Of a stretch of DNA of 64,000 nucleotides, positions 54,560 through 64,000 are shown one piece after another; positions within the stretch are counted from its first letter, which is position 1; every line of letters begins with the position of its first letter. Source of the stretch: Kingdonia uniflora (taxonomy: Eukaryota > Streptophyta > Magnoliopsida > Ranunculales > Circaeasteraceae); NCBI GenBank assembly GCA_014058105.1, contig JACGCM010001752.1, positions 698,715 through 762,714 of the forward strand, read 5' to 3'. The position numbers were made by a program, and so were the translations under genes. Below the pieces are notes generated by a model, which saw only the letters and a list, made by a program, of their open reading frames with translations, did no database searches and was not told the DNA's origin.

Positions 54560-56276
54560 AAAAGCCTGTGTTGTTGACAAAATCTAAGAAAGCCTACGTT
54601 GTTGCCTGGGATAAGGTGTGCAAACCATTTAAGGAAGGTAATATTAACTTAAGACGGTTAAAGGAGATAAACTAATCTCTAATGATGAAACTTACATGGA
54701 ATTTTCTTAACCCAAAAGACGAGTGGGCTGAATTTATGCGAGCTAAATTCATTGCAAAAGCTGGAAATTTCTCAACTATCACTAAAGGATCTTCTATTTG
54801 GGCTGGTGTTAGAGGCGCTCTTGAGGATGTCTCTGCTCATTTGGTTTGGGTAATTGGGGATGGGGATTGTATTGACCTTTGGCATGACAATTGGTGCTCT
54901 ACTCTCTTCCTAAAAGACATGATTAATGACGATGTTATTCACTGGTCAAAACTGAAGGCTAAGGTAAGTTATATTATTACTGAGGGCAGATGGTCTATTC
55001 CTAACAATCTTTAGCTAATTTTTGACAGATTTGGAGTTGATATTCATATAATCAAGATTAACCATCACAAACCAGATAGGAGAGTGTGGAAACCTGATCT
55101 TATTGGCAAGTTTTCTGTCAAAGGCGCCTTCGAATCCATCCGAAATAAAGGCCAGCCAAACTGGTGGTTCAAGTTCCTCTTTAGAAGAGTTATACATCCT
55201 AGGCTTTCTATGTGGGGATGGAGACGGATGACAATGTGCAAAAGAAAGGCATTACACTGGTTTCTCGTTGCTGTTTGTGCTCTAACAATTCTAAATCCAT
55301 TTACCACCTATTTTGGGATTGTTCTTTCAGCATTTGCTTGTGGACTTGGCTTGAAGACCTATTCAAAGTTCAGATTTTGGATAAAAATATGAAAAGTTTC
55401 CTCGAGGTTGGAGAATCAATGAGTCCTTACCTCAAAGATCTGTGGATTGGGGCTATTTGGGGAGGAACCAACCTGATTTGGCTTGCTCAAAATAATAACA
55501 TATTCGAAGAGCAAAGTTTCTCATTGGATCAGGAAAAGAGGAAGTGGTACAAACAGCTACATGAAACTGCTTTGTTATCACAGGGCTGCATGAATAACAG
55601 TCTAGCTGACTTGAGTATTCTTCACAAGATTGGCGTTCTTCTTCATCCTGGAAAATAACTAAAGGTTTCTTTTTATTTTTGGGAGCTGCCTAATCACGAT
55701 AAGATCAAGATTAACACTGACGGAGCAGCTGGAGGTAATCTTGGAAAAGGCGACATTGGATGCATTTTTAGAGACAGTGAAGGTAAGGTTCTCGGCTCTC
55801 TTGCACAAGGCTTGGGCATGGTTACAAATTACATGGATGAATGTAAGGAAATTATTAAGGGGGTGGAATTGGCGGCATCCAATGGTTGGTTTATTGCTTG
55901 GGTAGAATCTGATTCTAAGTCTACAGTGAAGGCTTTTAACTCAGATAATATTCCTTAGACTTTGGAAGTTGAAAGGGCTAATGCTAAACGAACTATGCAA
56001 TAAATTAGAATCTCTACCACATAGAGAGAAGCTAACTTCAGTGCCGATGCTCTCTCAAAGCGGGGAGCTTATCTTCAAGATGGCTTGTACGAGTTTAGAT
56101 TGGGTAGACCTGATTTTAAAAAAAAATTTGAAATACCAATGCAAAAATATTTTCGATTTTGTTAATTGTATTCTTTTGTTTTTTTCTTTTAGGCTTTTAG
56201 CCTCTTGTATGATTCTGGGTTTTTGCAATAAATTATTCTTACTTAGCAAAAAAAAAAAAAAAAAAAAAAGGCTGTC
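54560..56276 (+). mobile_element. 5'-truncated LINE (L1-type) inserted in a Ulp1-like exon
   Basis: A plus-strand LINE fragment ends in a poly-A run at 56248-56269. Flanks AAAAGCCTGTG (54560) and AAAAGGCTGTC (56266) are a probable target duplication with mismatches. The protein encoded is the C-terminal part of a plant LINE ORF2. The insertion splits a Lys-rich exon whose next codons continue after the poly-A (AVIDEQLDDVPLIV). Confidence 0.8.
54600..56100 (+). pseudogene. LINE ORF2 C-terminus: RT end, zf-RVT and RNase H
   Basis: 54682-55012: MMKLTWNFLNPKDEWAEFMR, GSSIWAGVRGALEDVS and WVIGDGDCIDLWHDNWC, standard after the RT domain in plant L1 elements. A stop at 55012 is followed by RVWKPDLIGKFSVKGAFESI. 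The zinc-binding RVT segment is in another frame: CCLCSNNSKSIYHLFWDCSF (55262-55330). An RNase H domain follows: INTDGAAGGNLGKGDIGCIF (55710), VESDSKS (about 55905), and a final NFSADALSKRG near 56040. Two frameshifts and several stops. The upstream endonuclease and RT core were never inserted, which is usual for truncated LINE copies. Confidence 0.82.
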
Positions 56277-58756
56277 ATTGATGAACAATTGGATGATGTC
56301 CCACTGATCGTTTTGAAATCTTTAATCCCCAAGGGTAATAGAGCGTCAGGGAAGAGATGGACGACAATCCAAGATCTAAAGTTTAATGAAATTAAATCAA
56401 CTGCAGAAAAATTAATTTAGCAAGCTGCCTCTGGAGAGGGATTGGAGGTGGAAAAAGATTTAAGGGTAGGAGATTAAATTAAAGTTGAGAGGGAAGTAAA
56501 TTTGGAAGCTATATCTTCTGAATATGGTGGTAATCGTCTTGAGGTATTTTCCATTTACAACTTCTTATCATTTATTTGTTTTTATTTGATATTTATTTTT
56601 TAGAACATTGTCATGTACTTTACCTGAACTTTGTCATTTGTTCTAAACTCTATCATTTGTTCAGAAGTCTTTGGCATTTGTTCGCACGTCATTTTTTTTT
56701 CCAAAACTATCATTTGTTCTGAAGTCTTTCTTCATTTTATTTGTTGTAAGTGAAGTAGAAGAAGGGTGCTGTAGAAGATAAGGAACCTCAAGTTAAATAA
56801 AAAGATGAGAAAGATGGTAATGATGAGAAAGCTAAATCTGTTCAAGAAGAGAAACCTCAAGTTACTGATGAAGAGAAAGTTCAAGAGGTATTTATCTAAC
56901 ATTTATTTTGAGCTATCTATCACATTTTTTGTGTTCTACCCTGTCGTTTATTCATTTAATTTTACCATTTGTAGCATGTATGTTCTATTTTACAGATGGA
57001 GGAACAAAAAACTGTAGTGGTATATTATGTTAAAAAAAAGATGTAGTAGAAGAAGTCAATGAGGTATTCTCCTTATATCATTGTTTTGAACTATCCATAA
57101 TATTAACATCACCTATCCTTACCATTTTTAATTTGCTTCTTCTTTACCATTTGTTGTACAAACTATGGAGGTTGCAGACAGAGCAAAAATTAAAGTAGTG
57201 TTCTGCCACCAGGAAAAAGATGTTGATGAAGCTAATCAGGTAACTTATCACTTGTTTTTTATAATTAGTCATTCATTTGCTGGTAACTTCTCATTTTCAT
57301 CTCTTTATTTTACCATATCTTGTATTACTCTTATTATTTGTAGTGTCTTACTTTTAAAACAAACCTTGAGTATTAAGATTTCATGACATATCTTATTACT
57401 CATTCTTATATAATATGCACATTTATATTTTCTTATTACTCAAGTAATTCATCTATTCCATCTTGTTTTAATGGAGTTAGAAGTGGATGTCACCTTAAAG
57501 AAGAGGCATAAACTAATTGACAAAGATATTAATGATATAGCCATGTCATTTGCTATTCAAATGAACCTATTGCATGCTCACCATGACAAGCTTCTTCCTG
57601 GAGTATTATTCAAATCTTTTATTCAGCGATTCATCTCCCGGGATGAGAAAAACCAAGTAGACAATGTCTAGTCACTGAGGAACAATAAATTATCTACTGA
57701 AGATAGGGATTACAACAAAAGTACTTATAGGAGGATAGGTGAAGAAATTATTTGCCTCAATGTTTTCTACACCTTACATCCAAACCAATGGTTAGACAAT
57801 GAGGTATTTATACCATTTATTTATTCTCCTTTATCATTTATTATGGCATCATCTGTCATTTATGTCATTTTGTCAAAAAACTGCCATTTGTTCAAGAGTC
57901 TCTGCCATTTGTTTTTAAATTGGTTATCATTTATTCATTATACTTTGGCATTTGTTTAGATAGAAGTTATTTTCCTTAAACTTTATCATTTGTTATGAAG
58001 TATTTTTCACTTGTATTTCTAAACTTTTTTATTTGTTGCTGATAATTTGTCATTGTCCTTTTCTGTTCTAGGCATTAATGTTTATATTAAATCCCTGATT
58101 TAATTTTTTGATCCACAACATCAAGCCCGCCCAGCTAAGGAAAGGATTGTGTTGACAGATGTGTATTTGGGTTAAACTATAGACATGGCTTTTAATGTCT
58201 GAACTCAAATTACGTCTTCTCAAGAAGTTGTGGAATTGAAGAAGAAATCAAATTGGGCACAAATTACTTCAATGGAATGGGATTCTACAGTTTTGCGTTA
58301 CTTGGATCGAGGAGATTTGAAAGTGAAGAATTCGAAATTAATACTCCTTCCAATGGCAACCATTGGGTCTTTTCTGTTGTGTCCTTTAAGAAAAGACAAA
58401 TATGAATCTACAATTTACTGGTTACTGTGAATATTACAAATGTAAAGAAGAAAAAGAAGTTATCTCCTGGACACCAGATGCTCCCGAGAATGTTGATATG
58501 AACTAATTTTGCTAATTATAGGCCACCTACTGGTTCAGAGGTAAACACTTATTGAATTAACTCCAATTGGACAACATGTTTTGGGGAGTGTCCAATACAG
58601 CCAAATTATAATGACTGTAGTATCTATATGCTTTTCTTCATAGACAATATCCTAAGGGAGATAAGATTTCCAGATCAGATAAACGATGATAAATGTCGTT
58701 ATACAATTGCTAATGATAAATTGAAGCTGAGAGTTGAGCCAGAGGCTAATTTGTAA

Positions 58757-59329
58757 ACTTTAACATCTATTTTGTTATAAATTATAATTTTTGTAGATTT
58801 GTAAAGTTATAAACAGTTATATTATTCATATATAAAATATTTATCATTTGTAGTATATTCTTTGTCATCATGTGATAAAATATTTTTCATTCGTTAGAAG
58901 GGAGTCACTATATATAATGTCCGTCTTGTTGATTGTATATCATTTTATGAAATATATGTCATCCATTTATAATTAGGTTATCATTTGTTATAAATATTTT
59001 ATCATTAGTTATTTATTATTTATCATTTCATTAGTTTCCTACTATGTTTTTAAAGAAATTGTTATTTTGTTCCTATCTTGTCAAGTTGTTCTGACATGAA
59101 AAAATTATTTAACATGTCACAATATTCTGTTTCTACTTATATATAAAGTAAACTCCATATATGTGATGTCCACACCATAATTAATCATAATGGATCCAGG
59201 GCGACCATGCCATTTACACAACCACCAGCCAGCAAGGGAGGAACGTTAAACTACAGAGGATAACTTCTCAGGGAGGGTTTTGCTTTCTTTACGAAGCTTC
59301 AATTAGCTATCTAAGACATTGGAAATAGG
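58757..59329. other. 3' flank of the Ulp1-like gene
   Basis: No gene; rich in the TCATTTGTT-type motif up to about 59040, then unique-looking sequence. Confidence 0.5.
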
Positions 59330-59446
59330 ATGCCTACTAGTTTTACAACCATAGAGTTGAATCTTGAGCGCATTGCTGACATAGTTGAATCGCTAGAGGA
59401 GAGGTTAGATCTAATTGAGAAGAGGTTGTCCGGTCTTGAACCATAG
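59330..59446 (+). CDS. Small coiled-coil ORF (38 residues)
   Basis: ATG 59330 to stop 59444-59446. MPTSFTTIELNLERIADIVE then SLEERLDLIEKRLSGLEP: Leu/Ile at heptad positions, strongly helical. Sequence around it may be transcribed (the TCATTTGTT motif flanks on both sides). It may be the last exon of a longer gene, since CAG/AG acceptor-like words lie just upstream. No family recognised; too short to be sure it is a gene. Confidence 0.35.
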   Translation: MPTSFTTIELNLERIADIVESLEERLDLIEKRLSGLEP

Positions 59447-59693
59447 ATTTGCCTATCTTTTGTAATGTTGTTGTTCAGTAGAATTTGTTGTTCGATTATC
59501 ACTCTTTAACATTTGTTCATAAAGAGTTTATCATGCTAGAGTCGCAAATTAATGTCACAAAAGATAAGGAATATTATACTTTACTCCTACATATTTGACT
59601 ACTTATTAAGATCCAGAGATTTTAAGTTGGACATAAAATCTTGCAACATCTCCATTCTAACCTCAGAGATCCTTAGTTGAGTGTAAGTTTTAT

Positions 59694-60036
59694 TTATAAT
59701 AGTTTCCAAGATCTAATTTTTCCCTTGACCAAAATTTGTGATTTCTTCTGCCGTTGTCGATTGTGGCCTCTTAGAATCATTAGGTGTTGATGATTCTCGA
59801 AACCAAATTTTGAACTAACAATGGTATTGTGGGAAATGGTAGAATCTCCTACCGGGTAGTTTAGAGACTCTACAAATGAGACCACAATCACACTTTTTTA
59901 CCTCATCTACCCATGCCCAAAAACCACACCTGCCAAATTTGTGAACGCATTGACAGAACCAGTGGTTAGGGTTGAGGCTTGTGCGTGAGAGACGAATATC
60001 ATAATTTTTACCATACCAGCAAATAAGGGAATACAT
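59694..60036 (-). pseudogene. GRF-type zinc-finger-like fragment
   Basis: The minus strand opens MYSLICWYGKNYDIRLSRTS, then LNPNHWFCQCVHKFGRCGFW, AWVDEVKKCDCGLICRVSKL and PGRRFYHFPQYHC to a stop at 59815; another frame continues with NFGQGKN. KCDCG...PGRRFYHFP is like the start of a plant GRF zinc finger (C-x-C-G, G-R-R-F), and GRCGFWAWVDE is like its end, so two partial copies may be arranged end-to-start. Such fingers are common in small plant proteins and transposon-linked genes. The call rests on short motifs; a nucleic-acid-binding role would be expected. Confidence 0.45.
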
Positions 60037-60585
60037 CGTTGGTATGAAAGTATGTAATGCTTGAGAACTATAAGCAAGGGTACGAGTTATGTAGTAAACA
60101 CTCCATTTATGGTGGTGATAATTTACAACAGTAAAATGATAATGTATTTATAAAGAAATGACAAATACTAATGGGAGGATGATATTGTATTTATGGTGAT
60201 AATTAACTGCACTACATTGATACTCTTTGTAAGAAAAAATAACAAATTAGTTGTTTTAATTCCAGCAGCTTCATTCCTATACAGTCGATGTGACAAGTCA
60301 ATCTTTATTACTTGATTAGACAAGTAACAACTTAGCTTAAAGTCAACTTTGATTACATTTACAACAAGCTATCTATCCAAAACATCCACATGGTTCCCGC
60401 CACCCTAAGCCATAAACCCCTGCTACGCGTGATTCAAAGTCCTAATGCAAGGCATTCAATTTCCCCAAGTATATATAAGACCCTAAACTTTTTTCAGCTA
60501 TTCTCAACTATTCAAACCCTAAACTCTAAACTCTTTTCAACTTCTAAAATATTCAAACCCTAAACTCTTTTCAATTTCTCAAAAT
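60037..60585. other. Intergenic, leader of the small coiled-coil pseudogene
   Basis: The motif is now in minus orientation (GACAAATAC near 60160). TATATAAG at 60471-60478 and three CAAACCCTAAACTC repeats (60515-60575) precede the ATG at 60586. Confidence 0.4.
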
Positions 60586-62460
60586 ATGTCGTACTCCCAC
60601 TCTACTCGATTTAGCCGTGTCTCTTCGAGAACCCCTTGAGATTAGTTTGAGGCGGTAGGGATTTAGGAAGATCAGGGTGATGAATGTCTCTACAAATTAA
60701 ATAGAATATGCCTAATGGAGAAGGATGTCTCTGGTGAGAAGGCGCAACTGCTGAAAGAGCATTATGAAAAGTTCAAGGAGAAATTAGGAGAGTTTGATGA
60801 AATGAATGACGAATTGGATAAACTTATAAAAAAGAAAAGAGAGCATTCTCTGAAGAGTGTAAATTCCATACCCGCTTCTTAAAAGCTCAGGTCTGCTCTC
60901 TAAAGTTGGATCGGGATGAGCATAAGAAACTATGGGAGGAGTCGGCTTCTAAGATTAGCTATCTCGAGCATATGATCTAGGCTATGGAACGCGATCTAAA
61001 ATCCTTGGAACGTGATCTGGAATCCTCAAGTGAGGAGTTATGAACATTTGTTTTATTTTTTTTGGTTTTTAGTTTGTTTTAAGTTTTTATTAGTTTTTTG
61101 TTATAACAGTTTCCCTTGTATGAACATTTCTTTTATTTTGCTTTGTTTGCCTTATGCTTTTAAATAGTATTTTCATCTAATATGAGGGAAACAAACAAAT
61201 AGCAGTTCTACAAGAAAATAATGATATAAGGGAGACAAACAAATGATTAAGTCTTTATGAATAATGATAGTTAAATGATGAACTTAAAAAAACTGATGAT
61301 AATAAAATAACAGACAAATGATAAATTTTATATAAATAAATGACAGTTCAGTAAGCAAATAAAGATATAAGGGGAACAAAAAAATGAGAAATTCTCACTA
61401 AATAAATTATAGTTATATTTAGATAAATGATAATTTTAACATAACTGACGATAAACATCATGCAAAGCAATGATAAATAAACAAAATTCAGCATTTTTCA
61501 AATAATGTATAGAGTACCCAAAATCATCACCACATACTGATCACAATATCTTCATTTGGGATGATAGGTGGCTCAGTGCTCATCGCAAAAGACAGTGCCA
61601 TTGTCGAACGCTTATTATCGTCATATGGGATTGGCAGAAGCTTAAAAGAACGATGATTGTGTCTGTTTTTTTTACACCTACTGCAAAATCTTAGTTTGGT
61701 GGCCAGACCAGGCATTTTTCCCATTTTTTCCATTGCGTGCGAGGATGGCCGGCTTAATCTATTGGTATAGGAGCATGAACATGTGGATCAGTTTTAATAA
61801 ATTTCCACTGCTCTATTCCTCTTATAGAAATCCATATCATTTTATAAACAACCTTGTATATATCATTTGTAAAGTACTCAGAGACTCATGAAGTTGGATC
61901 AGCATTAGCAAGACCGAGAGAGCATACTCTGTGTTCACAAGGTATCCCCATCATTTGCCACCAACGACAAGAACAAGTACCATCTTCAATATTTACTGAA
62001 TCGGTTATGCCATAACTAGTCATCTAAAAATAGTGACGTGATGTACGAACCCCACAAGTTAGTAAATTCTCCACAAAGTTTCTGCTCTCATAGTGATCTA
62101 TAGCCCATAGCGTTAAGCGAGCTTGACTCATTTCAGCTTCCTCCCTATATGTGTAGGACATTTCCAAGCAGATTCTACACAATTCCGTAATAAACACATG
62201 GATAGGGATATCTCTCACTTTCACAATAATGTTATTCCAACTTTCGACATGATTAGTGTAAGCCACTCCGTATATGAACTAATGACAAATAATTCAAATC
62301 AAATGCCAAATGAGTATAACATGATGACAAATTGAAACATAACAACTGCAAAAGGAATAATAATGAACTGATGACAAATAATGGCAAGAAAATGACAAAT
62401 AAGTATGCAAATAAAGTAATGATGACTAGTCCTAAAATAGTAAATGACAAGTTAATCAAT
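60150..62460 (-). repeat. Dispersed TCATTTGTT-type motif, minus orientation
   Basis: Here the plus strand shows AACAAATGA, GACAAATGAT, AATGACAAATAA (60160, 61190-61460, 62280-62460), the reverse complement of the motif on the left. Several copies are inside the transposase intron 62279-62477. Confidence 0.7.
60586..61043 (+). pseudogene. Coiled-coil protein remnant
   Basis: ATG 60586 (MSYSHSTRFSRVSSRTP) with early stops, then an open helical part: LMEKDVSGEKAQLLKEHYEK, FKEKLGEFDEMNDELDKLIK. A frameshift near 60845 leads to another frame with DRDEHKKLWEESASKISYLE and MERDLKSLERDLESSSEEL, stop at 61041-61043. TATATAAG lies about 110 bp upstream. It sits between the Ulp1-like and transposase genes. 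Resembles small coiled-coil genes often found with such MULEs, but I cannot name a family. Confidence 0.45.
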
Positions 62461-63052
62461 AGATAATGACGACATACCTACTCATTAGAATGTATAGATT
62501 AGACCATGTTTTCTTGGGAATGCTTAGTATGTATTGGAGACCCACAAGATCCGTATTTCAGATAGTATTCATGTGCTTATCGAAATCAATGTTGGTTAGG
62601 GCCTCTGCTGCCATCCTAAATGCAATCCTCATTCTTTCAAGGGTAGTTTTAATGTTGTTCGATATGTAGAAGACACAAAACGTATGGATTGCAAATGAAA
62701 ATACCTTGGGTATGGCATTAATAATTCCAGGGTTCCTATTAGAGATGACGACAAATAGAGTATCATAACCATGAAAATTAGATCCAAACATCACTAGGAA
62801 GTATATCCAACTTTCGATGGTCTCCGATTCTGTTATTAAAAATGCAAGTTGAAAAATATGATTGCTTCAGTCAATGGCGATGGATGTTAGTAGAGTCTTA
62901 CGATATCTCCCTTTTAAAAAAGTTTCGTCAATGACAACAACGGGTCTCAATAGCTTATAAGTTTTTCTGGGAAGACCAAAACACCAAAAACACCTTGTGA
63001 ATCGCTTATCCTTACAACTCGTAGTTTGTATGTCAAACACCAAATCTGGGTC
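61527..63052 (-). pseudogene. MuDR-type MULE transposase, N-terminus cut off by TAT-E
   Basis: Minus-strand blocks: FGLPRKTYKLLRPVVVIDET (first catalytic Asp, 62929-62927) FLKGRYRKTLLTSIAID, HGYDTLFVVISNRNPGIINA, ERMRIAFRMAAEALTNIDFD, a 199-bp intron, AYTNHVESWNNIIVKVRDIP, REEAEMSQARLTLWA, then a SWIM zinc finger CSCRWWQMMGIPCEHRVC and CSRCKKNRHNHRSF near the end; stop at 61527. Stops occur near 62036, 61890 and 61755. The family cuts and pastes the element. The region upstream of the DDE domain is missing because TAT-E inserted at 63053. Confidence 0.82.
62279..62477 (-). other. Putative intron of the transposase gene
   Basis: 199 bp; donor GAGTAG|GTATGT and acceptor TTTGTCATTAG|TTCATAT on the minus strand, joining protein blocks on both sides. 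Contains at least four TTGTCATT words. Confidence 0.65.
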
Positions 63053-63632
63053 TGTAAGGAGTTATCCCTCGATTTCACTCAAAATTGAGCTCACAAAGCT
63101 CGATTTACCTTTATCTCAGGCTCATACAGTTTTAGCACTTAACACTCCAGTCAACATTCTAACCAGCCCCACAAACTACTCAAGAACGTAGATCGAGCTA
63201 AAATCAGAAAACATTACTCAGTCAAAGACACTTGTCTTCTACGAACTTGTCAGTTATTCAGTCAACCACAATTAACCACATTATTTGGAAAATGTGTACC
63301 AGCACGATGAAGAATTGCGGGAAAATCCTATATAAAGAAAAAGTTCTAGAAGAGACAGGGACCAGAAAAATTAGTCAAACTTCTTATTTACGAGATAAAA
63401 AGTATTTCTATATTTTAGAGATCACTTGTAATAAAGAAATCCACTATAAGCAATAAAAATACTTTTACAAAAATCCCCCATACGAGATCGTAGTTTTTTT
63501 ACCTATTCAGAGGTTTTCCACACTAAAAACACTTGTTTCTATTTCTTACTTTCCATTAGAATATTATTACAGGTTCATTGGTGTGATAGAAAATTCCTAA
63601 TCATTTTGAGCTTATGAAATTTGGCCATTACA
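63053..63632 (+). repeat. TAT-E 5' LTR
   Basis: TGTAAGGAGTTATCC ... GGCCATTACA, 580 bp with intact ends. TATA box CTATATAAAG at 63328-63337. Confidence 0.85.
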
Positions 63633-63654
63633 TTTGGCGCCGTCTGTGGGAAAG
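63633..63654 (+). other. TAT-E primer-binding site
   Basis: TTTGGCGCCGTCTGTGGGAA, the intact Tat-type site. Confidence 0.88.
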
Positions 63655-63701
63655 ATTACATTTCCACGATACCCTAAGGCAGTCTTTCATTGCAATTTTC
63701 A

Positions 63702-64000
63702 ATTAAGGTTTCTTCTAGACAACAGGCCGCAAGAACTCAGCTCAAAAATTTTGTACATCCGGAAGAGCTCACCAAGTTATGGGCGAATCTCCACGCCAAG
63801 ACAAAAAAACGTGCCAAACTCAAACTTTAATTAACAAAGGATTGCAAGCTCCGAGTAAAAGAGCTCGATGCAGAACGACAAGCTCATTTGGCCATACTCA
63901 AATGATACGAGGATCAGATGATGACGATGCATACTGCACTCAAGGCTCTACAAAATACTCACTAGGCTCTTCCAGCCAGGGGTCACGTTCAACTTCTAGA
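63702..64000 (+). pseudogene. gag: TAT-E gag N-terminus (partial)
   Basis: In frame from about 63702 (the expected ATG reads ATT): KVSSRQQAARTQLKNFVHPE, ELTKLWANLHAKTKKR, a stop near 63827, then LRVKELDAERQAHLAILK and YEDQMMTMHTALKALQNTH with further stops. It matches the helical start of TAT-A gag (FAELRVNHHVKTVKQNDL; KDKRKTRQAECKRQ). The remainder is outside the window. Stops show decay, though the LTR looks young in its intact ends. Confidence 0.65.

Larger units (their letters stand above)
52166..58756 (+). pseudogene. Ulp1-like C48 cysteine protease gene of MULE type, multi-exon, decayed
   Basis: Exon 1 (52166-52646): MKSDKEVNVQFDEENQIQEG, a domain typical of plant MULE-borne Ulp1 proteins, stops at 52457 and 52622, donor GTAAGA. 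Intron 1 holds the solo LTR. Exon 2 (53337-53797) has VKYVDLVNDLDQFNRFP. Later come a Lys/Glu-rich exon split by the LINE, and small exons at 56996-57062 and 57177-57239. The protease region (57471-58756) shows LHPNQWLDNE before donor GAG|GTATTT, NGNHWVFSVVSF with the catalytic His (58361), and PIQPNYNDCSIYM with the catalytic Cys (58616). The family removes SUMO-like tags; here stops and a frameshift before the His make it inactive. Confidence 0.72.
50500..59520 (+). repeat. Dispersed TCATTTGTT-type motif, plus orientation
   Basis: TCATTTGTT, CCATTTGTT, TCATTTATT and TCATTTTT are dense at 50500-50700, 51410-51500, 53240-53310, 53830-54030, 56560-56740, 56930-57150, 57820-58040, 58840-59040 and 59505. 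They fall in introns and flanks; exons of the Ulp1-like gene are nearly free of them. Confidence 0.7.
50159..63052. mobile_element. Mutator-like element remains with Ulp1-type gene (KI/Kaonashi-like)
   Basis: A plus-strand Ulp1-like protease gene (52166-58756) and a convergent minus-strand MuDR-type transposase gene (61527-63052) occur in one unit, with small genes between. This pairing is known for KI/Kaonashi-type MULEs in several plants. I could not find terminal inverted repeats or a 9-bp duplication: the right end was cut off by TAT-E and the left end may lie in or left of TAT-A. The exact borders are therefore those of the flanking elements. Confidence 0.6.
63053..64000 (+). mobile_element. 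TAT-E: left end of another Tat element
   Basis: 5' LTR, primer site and start of gag, running off the right edge. The LTR body resembles that of TAT-A (for example GTCAAAGACACTTGTCTTC versus GTCAAGGACACCTATTCTTC), so they are sister families. It interrupts the transposase gene. Confidence 0.85.

Noticed and set aside
50159..63052. Region considered as an ordinary host gene cluster
   Set aside because: The transposase, the MULE-type Ulp1 features and the shared motif across both strands fit a transposon better; terminal repeats were not found, so this stays open.
1..64000. CRISPR arrays, bacterial operons, riboswitches, rRNA or tRNA genes
   Set aside because: No spaced identical palindromes, no Shine-Dalgarno-led gene series, no cloverleaf sequence noticed. 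The tRNA-like words are primer-binding sites of retroelements.

Overview
This window is plant nuclear DNA made almost entirely of transposable elements. It is AT-rich, with Ty3-gypsy elements of the Tat and Tekay types, a Mutator-like transposase, a plant L1-type LINE and plant-style introns; a eudicot is likely, but I cannot name the species. I recognise no ordinary host gene. Nearly every coding region carries stops or frameshifts, so the window looks like old heterochromatic repeat DNA.

Layout. 1-2966: left end of a minus-strand Tekay-like chromovirus (start of gag, primer-binding site, one 2.4-kb LTR) that landed in the 5' LTR of the next element. 2967-50158: a four-level nest of Tat-lineage elements. 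TAT-A (+, to 50158) holds TAT-B (+, 11832-45394), which holds TAT-C (-, 16103-41573), which holds TAT-D (-, 21547-34869). The three inner insertions each keep a perfect 5-bp target duplication (CCTAC, GTACT, GATGT). 50159-63052: remains of a Mutator-like element with a plus-strand Ulp1-type (C48) protease gene and a convergent minus-strand transposase gene, the arrangement known from KI/Kaonashi-type MULEs. The Ulp1 gene holds a solo LTR of the TAT-B/C family in an intron and a 5'-truncated LINE in an exon. 63053-64000: 5' LTR, primer-binding site and start of gag of another Tat element (TAT-E) that cut the transposase gene.

Most interesting biology. Each Tat element in the nest has the usual gag-PR-RT-RNaseH-archaeal-type RNaseH-INT genes on one strand and, between pol and the 3' LTR, genes on the opposite strand. 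I call these aORF1 (small, shared Y/F-F-G and E-Y-x-Y signals, usually a TATA box 40-90 bp upstream), aORF2 (basic; MARCS...GDVLRYKEL start; seen in TAT-B and TAT-C) and aORF3 (globular domain, then coiled coil and acidic region; TAT-A, TAT-C, TAT-D). aORF3 has a short intron of about 65-76 bp at an equivalent place in three divergent elements; in TAT-C and TAT-D both splice sites are phase 1 and lead into a [S/A]LK start. This argues that the antisense cassette is, or was, an expressed and spliced gene set and not chance ORFs. Tandem repeats lie at the convergent pol/aORF3 junction.

In the MULE region, a T-rich motif (TCATTTGTT and close variants) is repeated many times in introns and flanks. 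It is on the plus strand where the genes run plus, and on the minus strand in the transposase half, including inside the transposase intron.
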